NCBI GenBank assembly: GCA_035512995.1
Contig: DATKCY010000189.1
Coordinates: 1-44,206 of the forward strand
Source of the DNA: Thermohalobaculum sp035512995
Lineage (GTDB): Bacteria > Pseudomonadota > Alphaproteobacteria > Rhodobacterales > Rhodobacteraceae
Direction: 5' to 3'
DNA: 44,206 nucleotides
Positions 42,288-44,206 of the stretch are shown here, piece by piece (the stretch's first letter is position 1; every line of letters begins with the position of its first letter). Both the position numbers and the translations under genes were made by a program. The notes under the pieces were generated by a model. It made no database searches. It was not told the DNA's origin and worked only from the letters and a program-made list of their open reading frames with translations.

Positions 42288-43478
42288 ATGGACACCAACC
42301 CTCACGCCGATCTCCGCTTCGCGCCGGAGGAGTTCCGGGCCCGGCTCGACAAGACCAAGCGCGCGATGGAGAAAGCCGGGGTCGACCTCCTGATCGTCTC
42401 CGATCCCTCGAACATGAACTGGCTGACCGGCTACGACGGCTGGTCGTTCTACGTGCACCAGGCCGTCGTCGTGCCGATCGACGACGACCCGCTCTGGTGG
42501 GGGCGCGGCCAGGACGCGGCCGGCGCGCGGCGGACCGTCTGGATGCCCGAGGCCGGGATCCTCGGCTACCCCGACCACTACGTGCAGTCGACCGAGCGCC
42601 ACCCAATGGACCACCTGTCCGGCACCCTCCGCGACCGCGGCTGGGGGAACCGGCGCACCGGCGTCGAGATGGACAACTACTACTTCTCGGCCGCGGCCTA
42701 CGGGGCGCTGCAGAAGGGGCTGCCCGACGCGCGCTTCTCCGACGCCGCCGGCCTCGTCAACTGGCAGCGGGCCGTGAAGTCCGAGGCCGAGCTCGCCTAC
42801 ATGCGGACCGCGGCGCGGATCGTCGAGGCGATGCACGCGCGCATCTGGGACGTGATCGAGCCCGGCATGCGCAAGTGCGATCTGGTCGCCGAGATCTACG
42901 ACGCGGCGCTCCGCGGCGCCGACGGCCACGGCGGCGACTATCCGGCGATCGTGCCGCTGCTGCCGTCCGGCGCCGACGCCGCGGCGCCGCACCTGACCTG
43001 GGACGACAAGCCGATGAAGTCGGGCGAGGCGACCTTCTTCGAGATTGCCGGCTGCTACCATCGCTACCACTGTCCGCTCAGCCGCACCGTGTTCCTCGGC
43101 AAGCCGACCGAGACCTTCGTCGAGGCCGAGAAGGCCGTGCTCGAGGGCATGGAGGCCGGGCTCGAGAACGCGCGTGCCGGCAACACCTGCGAGGACATCG
43201 CCCGCGCCTTCTTCGGCGTGCTGGCGAAGCACGGCATCCAGAAGGACAACCGCACCGGATATCCGATCGGCGTCTCCTACCCGCCCGACTGGGGCGAGCG
43301 CACGATGAGCCTGCGCATGGGCGACACGTCGGTCCTCCGGGAGAACATGACCTTCCACTTCATGACCGGCCTCTGGATGGAGGACTGGGGCTACGAGACC
43401 ACCGAAAGCATCGTGATCGGGCCGAACGGCGCCACCTGCCTCGCCGACGTTCCCCGCAAGCTCTTCGTGAAGGAGTAG
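42288..43478 (+). CDS. doeA: Ectoine hydrolase DoeA (EutD)
   Basis: A 396-residue creatinase-fold enzyme opening the ectoine ring to N-acetyl-diaminobutyrate. The N-domain has PSNMNWLTGYDGWSFYVHQ, and the catalytic domain FFEIAGCYHRYHCPLSRTVFLG replaces the metal-binding Asp pair of M24 peptidases, consistent with metal-independent ring hydrolysis. SYPPDWGERTMSLRMGD and NMTFHFMTGLWMEDWGYETTES are further DoeA-type blocks. It starts 15 bp after eutC. The usual partner deacetylase DoeB/EutE is not downstream (tRNA-Arg follows). Confidence 0.92.
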   Translation: MDTNPHADLRFAPEEFRARLDKTKRAMEKAGVDLLIVSDPSNMNWLTGYDGWSFYVHQAVVVPIDDDPLWWGRGQDAAGARRTVWMPEAGILGYPDHYVQSTERHPMDHLSGTLRDRGWGNRRTGVEMDNYYFSAAAYGALQKGLPDARFSDAAGLVNWQRAVKSEAELAYMRTAARIVEAMHARIWDVIEPGMRKCDLVAEIYDAALRGADGHGGDYPAIVPLLPSGADAAAPHLTWDDKPMKSGEATFFEIAGCYHRYHCPLSRTVFLGKPTETFVEAEKAVLEGMEAGLENARAGNTCEDIARAFFGVLAKHGIQKDNRTGYPIGVSYPPDWGERTMSLRMGDTSVLRENMTFHFMTGLWMEDWGYETTESIVIGPNGATCLADVPRKLFVKE

Positions 43479-43487
43479 CCGAACGGA

Positions 43488-43516
43488 TTGCACCCGGCCT
43501 CCCGGCTGGCTATTCC
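43488..43516 (+). promoter_or_regulatory. Promoter of tRNA-Arg
   Basis: TTGCAC and TATTCC are separated by exactly 17 bases. A start seven bases beyond the -10 falls at about 43523, three bases before the mature tRNA 5' end. Confidence 0.55.
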
Positions 43517-43525
43517 GAAGCTGCC

Positions 43526-43601
43526 GGCCCCGTAGCTCAATGGATAGAGCAGCGGCCTTCTAAGCCGTAGGTTGCAGGTTCGAGTCCTGCCGGGGTCGCC
43601 A
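43526..43601 (+). tRNA. tRNA-Arg (anticodon TCT)
   Basis: 76 bases with encoded CCA. The acceptor stem pairs GGCCCCG with CGGGGTC (one G-T pair), discriminator G. The D arm GCTCAATGGATAGAGC, the anticodon loop CTTCTAA (anticodon TCT, reading AGA/AGG) and the T arm GCAGG-TTCGAGT-CCTGC are all present. Confidence 0.96.
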
Positions 43602-43697
43602 GGTTTTCGTTGACCGCAGCGGTATTTCTCCCAGGATGGTAATGGGCGAAGTAAACTGGGCGGAAACGCAAGCCGCAGTCGCTGAAGGGCGCTGATC

Positions 43698-43937
43698 ATG
43701 ATGTTCAAGACCTTCCTGCAGGACGAGACCGGCGCGATCACGACCGACTGGGTCACGCTCACCTCCGCCCTGATCATCTTCGCCATCATCGTGATTTTCG
43801 CGCTGTTCTCGGATGGCATTACGCCGCTGACGGGTTCGATAAACGCGCAGATCGAAACGGGGAGCCAGGAGTTCTGCGCGCCGATCGCCTCGACCGTCAC
43901 CGGTGGCACCACGGAATGCTACGAGATCTCGAATTGA
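43698..43937 (+). CDS. Type IVb (Flp-like) pilin-like small protein
   Basis: A 79-residue protein: a short charged leader MMFKTFLQDETG, then one long hydrophobic helix (about 20-42) and a polar tail with two Cys (FCAPIA and TECYE) that could form a disulfide. The leader and GAITTDWVTLTSALIIFAIIV follow the prepilin pattern in which cleavage occurs after Gly, but the usual Glu5-Tyr6 after the cleavage point is Asp-Trp. This variant is often seen in alphaproteobacterial orphan pilin-like genes. No tad genes are nearby. AAGGGCG precedes the start. Confidence 0.75.
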   Translation: MMFKTFLQDETGAITTDWVTLTSALIIFAIIVIFALFSDGITPLTGSINAQIETGSQEFCAPIASTVTGGTTECYEISN

Positions 43938-44132
43938 GCGCGGCGCGGGGTTCCGCACAGGAGCGTTGGCCAGGGTCGTGCTGGTATTGCGTTCGAGGAA
44001 TGGCCCGATACGCGGGCGCTCCACCCGAGGCTACCGGCCGCTCCTGAGCGAAGGAGCAGCAGCGGCGCATTCCGGAGCCCGGAGGTGCGATGTTGCGGCC
44101 GCGCCTTGGCGCTCCGGAAGCGGCCGCCGGAC

Positions 44133-44206
44133 CTACACCAGCGCGATCACGCGTGCCGCTCCGCCGGAGCCGCCCCGGTGCTTTGGCGCGCCCACGACCA
44201 TCGTCG
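44133..44206 (-). CDS. C-terminal fragment of a gene entering from the right edge
   Basis: On the minus strand an open frame enters at the edge and ends at the stop 44135-44133. The last residues read VVGAPKHRGGSGGAARVIALV, which resembles the tail of cyclase-family (kynurenine formamidase-like) proteins. Only about 23 residues are visible, so identity is tentative. The 195 bp between it and the pilin-like gene hold only a weak hairpin (GCTCCT/AGGAGC at 44040-44057). Confidence 0.35.
   Translation of the reverse strand, partial: TMVVGAPKHRGGSGGAARVIALV

Overview
The window is a stretch of GC-rich (roughly 70% by eye) alphaproteobacterial chromosome. Evidence for the class is the MucR/Ros regulator, a single bifunctional Rsh enzyme, and conserved gene blocks: rpoZ-rsh-DUF2062-pdxJ-acpS, miaB-phoH-ybeY-corC-lnt-XRE-metK-trmB, and aroA-cmk-rpsA-sppA-ihfB-lapA-trpF. 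The order (Rhodobacterales or Rhodospirillales-like) cannot be settled from the sequence alone. I see no insertion sequence, phage, CRISPR array or rRNA operon.

Layout. 1-1601: an efflux membrane fusion protein (cut by the left edge) behind its GbsR/MarR-type regulator, with a perfect palindromic operator candidate upstream. 1691-7129 (minus strand): a housekeeping block folK / rpoZ-rsh-DUF2062-pdxJ-acpS; FolK carries an unusual C-terminal extension. 7271-10725 (plus): NYN nuclease-like gene overlapping a family 5 uracil-DNA glycosylase, a small lipoprotein, a CDF metal exporter and a TauE/SafE transporter. 10832-18126: central metabolism (ggt, pckA, rpiA, sdaA) interleaved with three decayed genes (a patatin with its catalytic core deleted, a nitrilase-family gene lacking its N-terminus and frameshifted, and a frameshifted, truncated threonine dehydratase), plus tRNA-Leu(TAA). 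18131-20264: mtnP, a flavin reductase-like gene and an acetyltransferase. 20451-29243: mucR, then the miaB-to-trmB block for tRNA modification, RNA quality control, lipoprotein maturation and S-adenosylmethionine synthesis. 29582-36215: aroA-GFA-cmk-rpsA-sppA-ihfB-lapA-trpF. 36328-38134 (minus): trxB and a DUF72 gene.

38238-43478 (plus) is the most distinctive part: an M24/creatinase-like hydrolase of unknown substrate, an orphan PhyR-like protein (sigma-factor-like N-terminus plus receiver), then eutB-eutC-doeA for (hydroxy)ectoine breakdown. The usual ectoine transporter, eutA, the deacetylase doeB/eutE and the regulator enuR are not in view. It ends with tRNA-Arg(TCT), a type IVb pilin-like peptide and the tail of a gene leaving the right edge.

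No clearly new multi-gene system is evident. The best leads are the PhyR-like protein beside the ectoine catabolic genes, the FolK fusion, and the cluster of decaying genes around pckA and tRNA-Leu.
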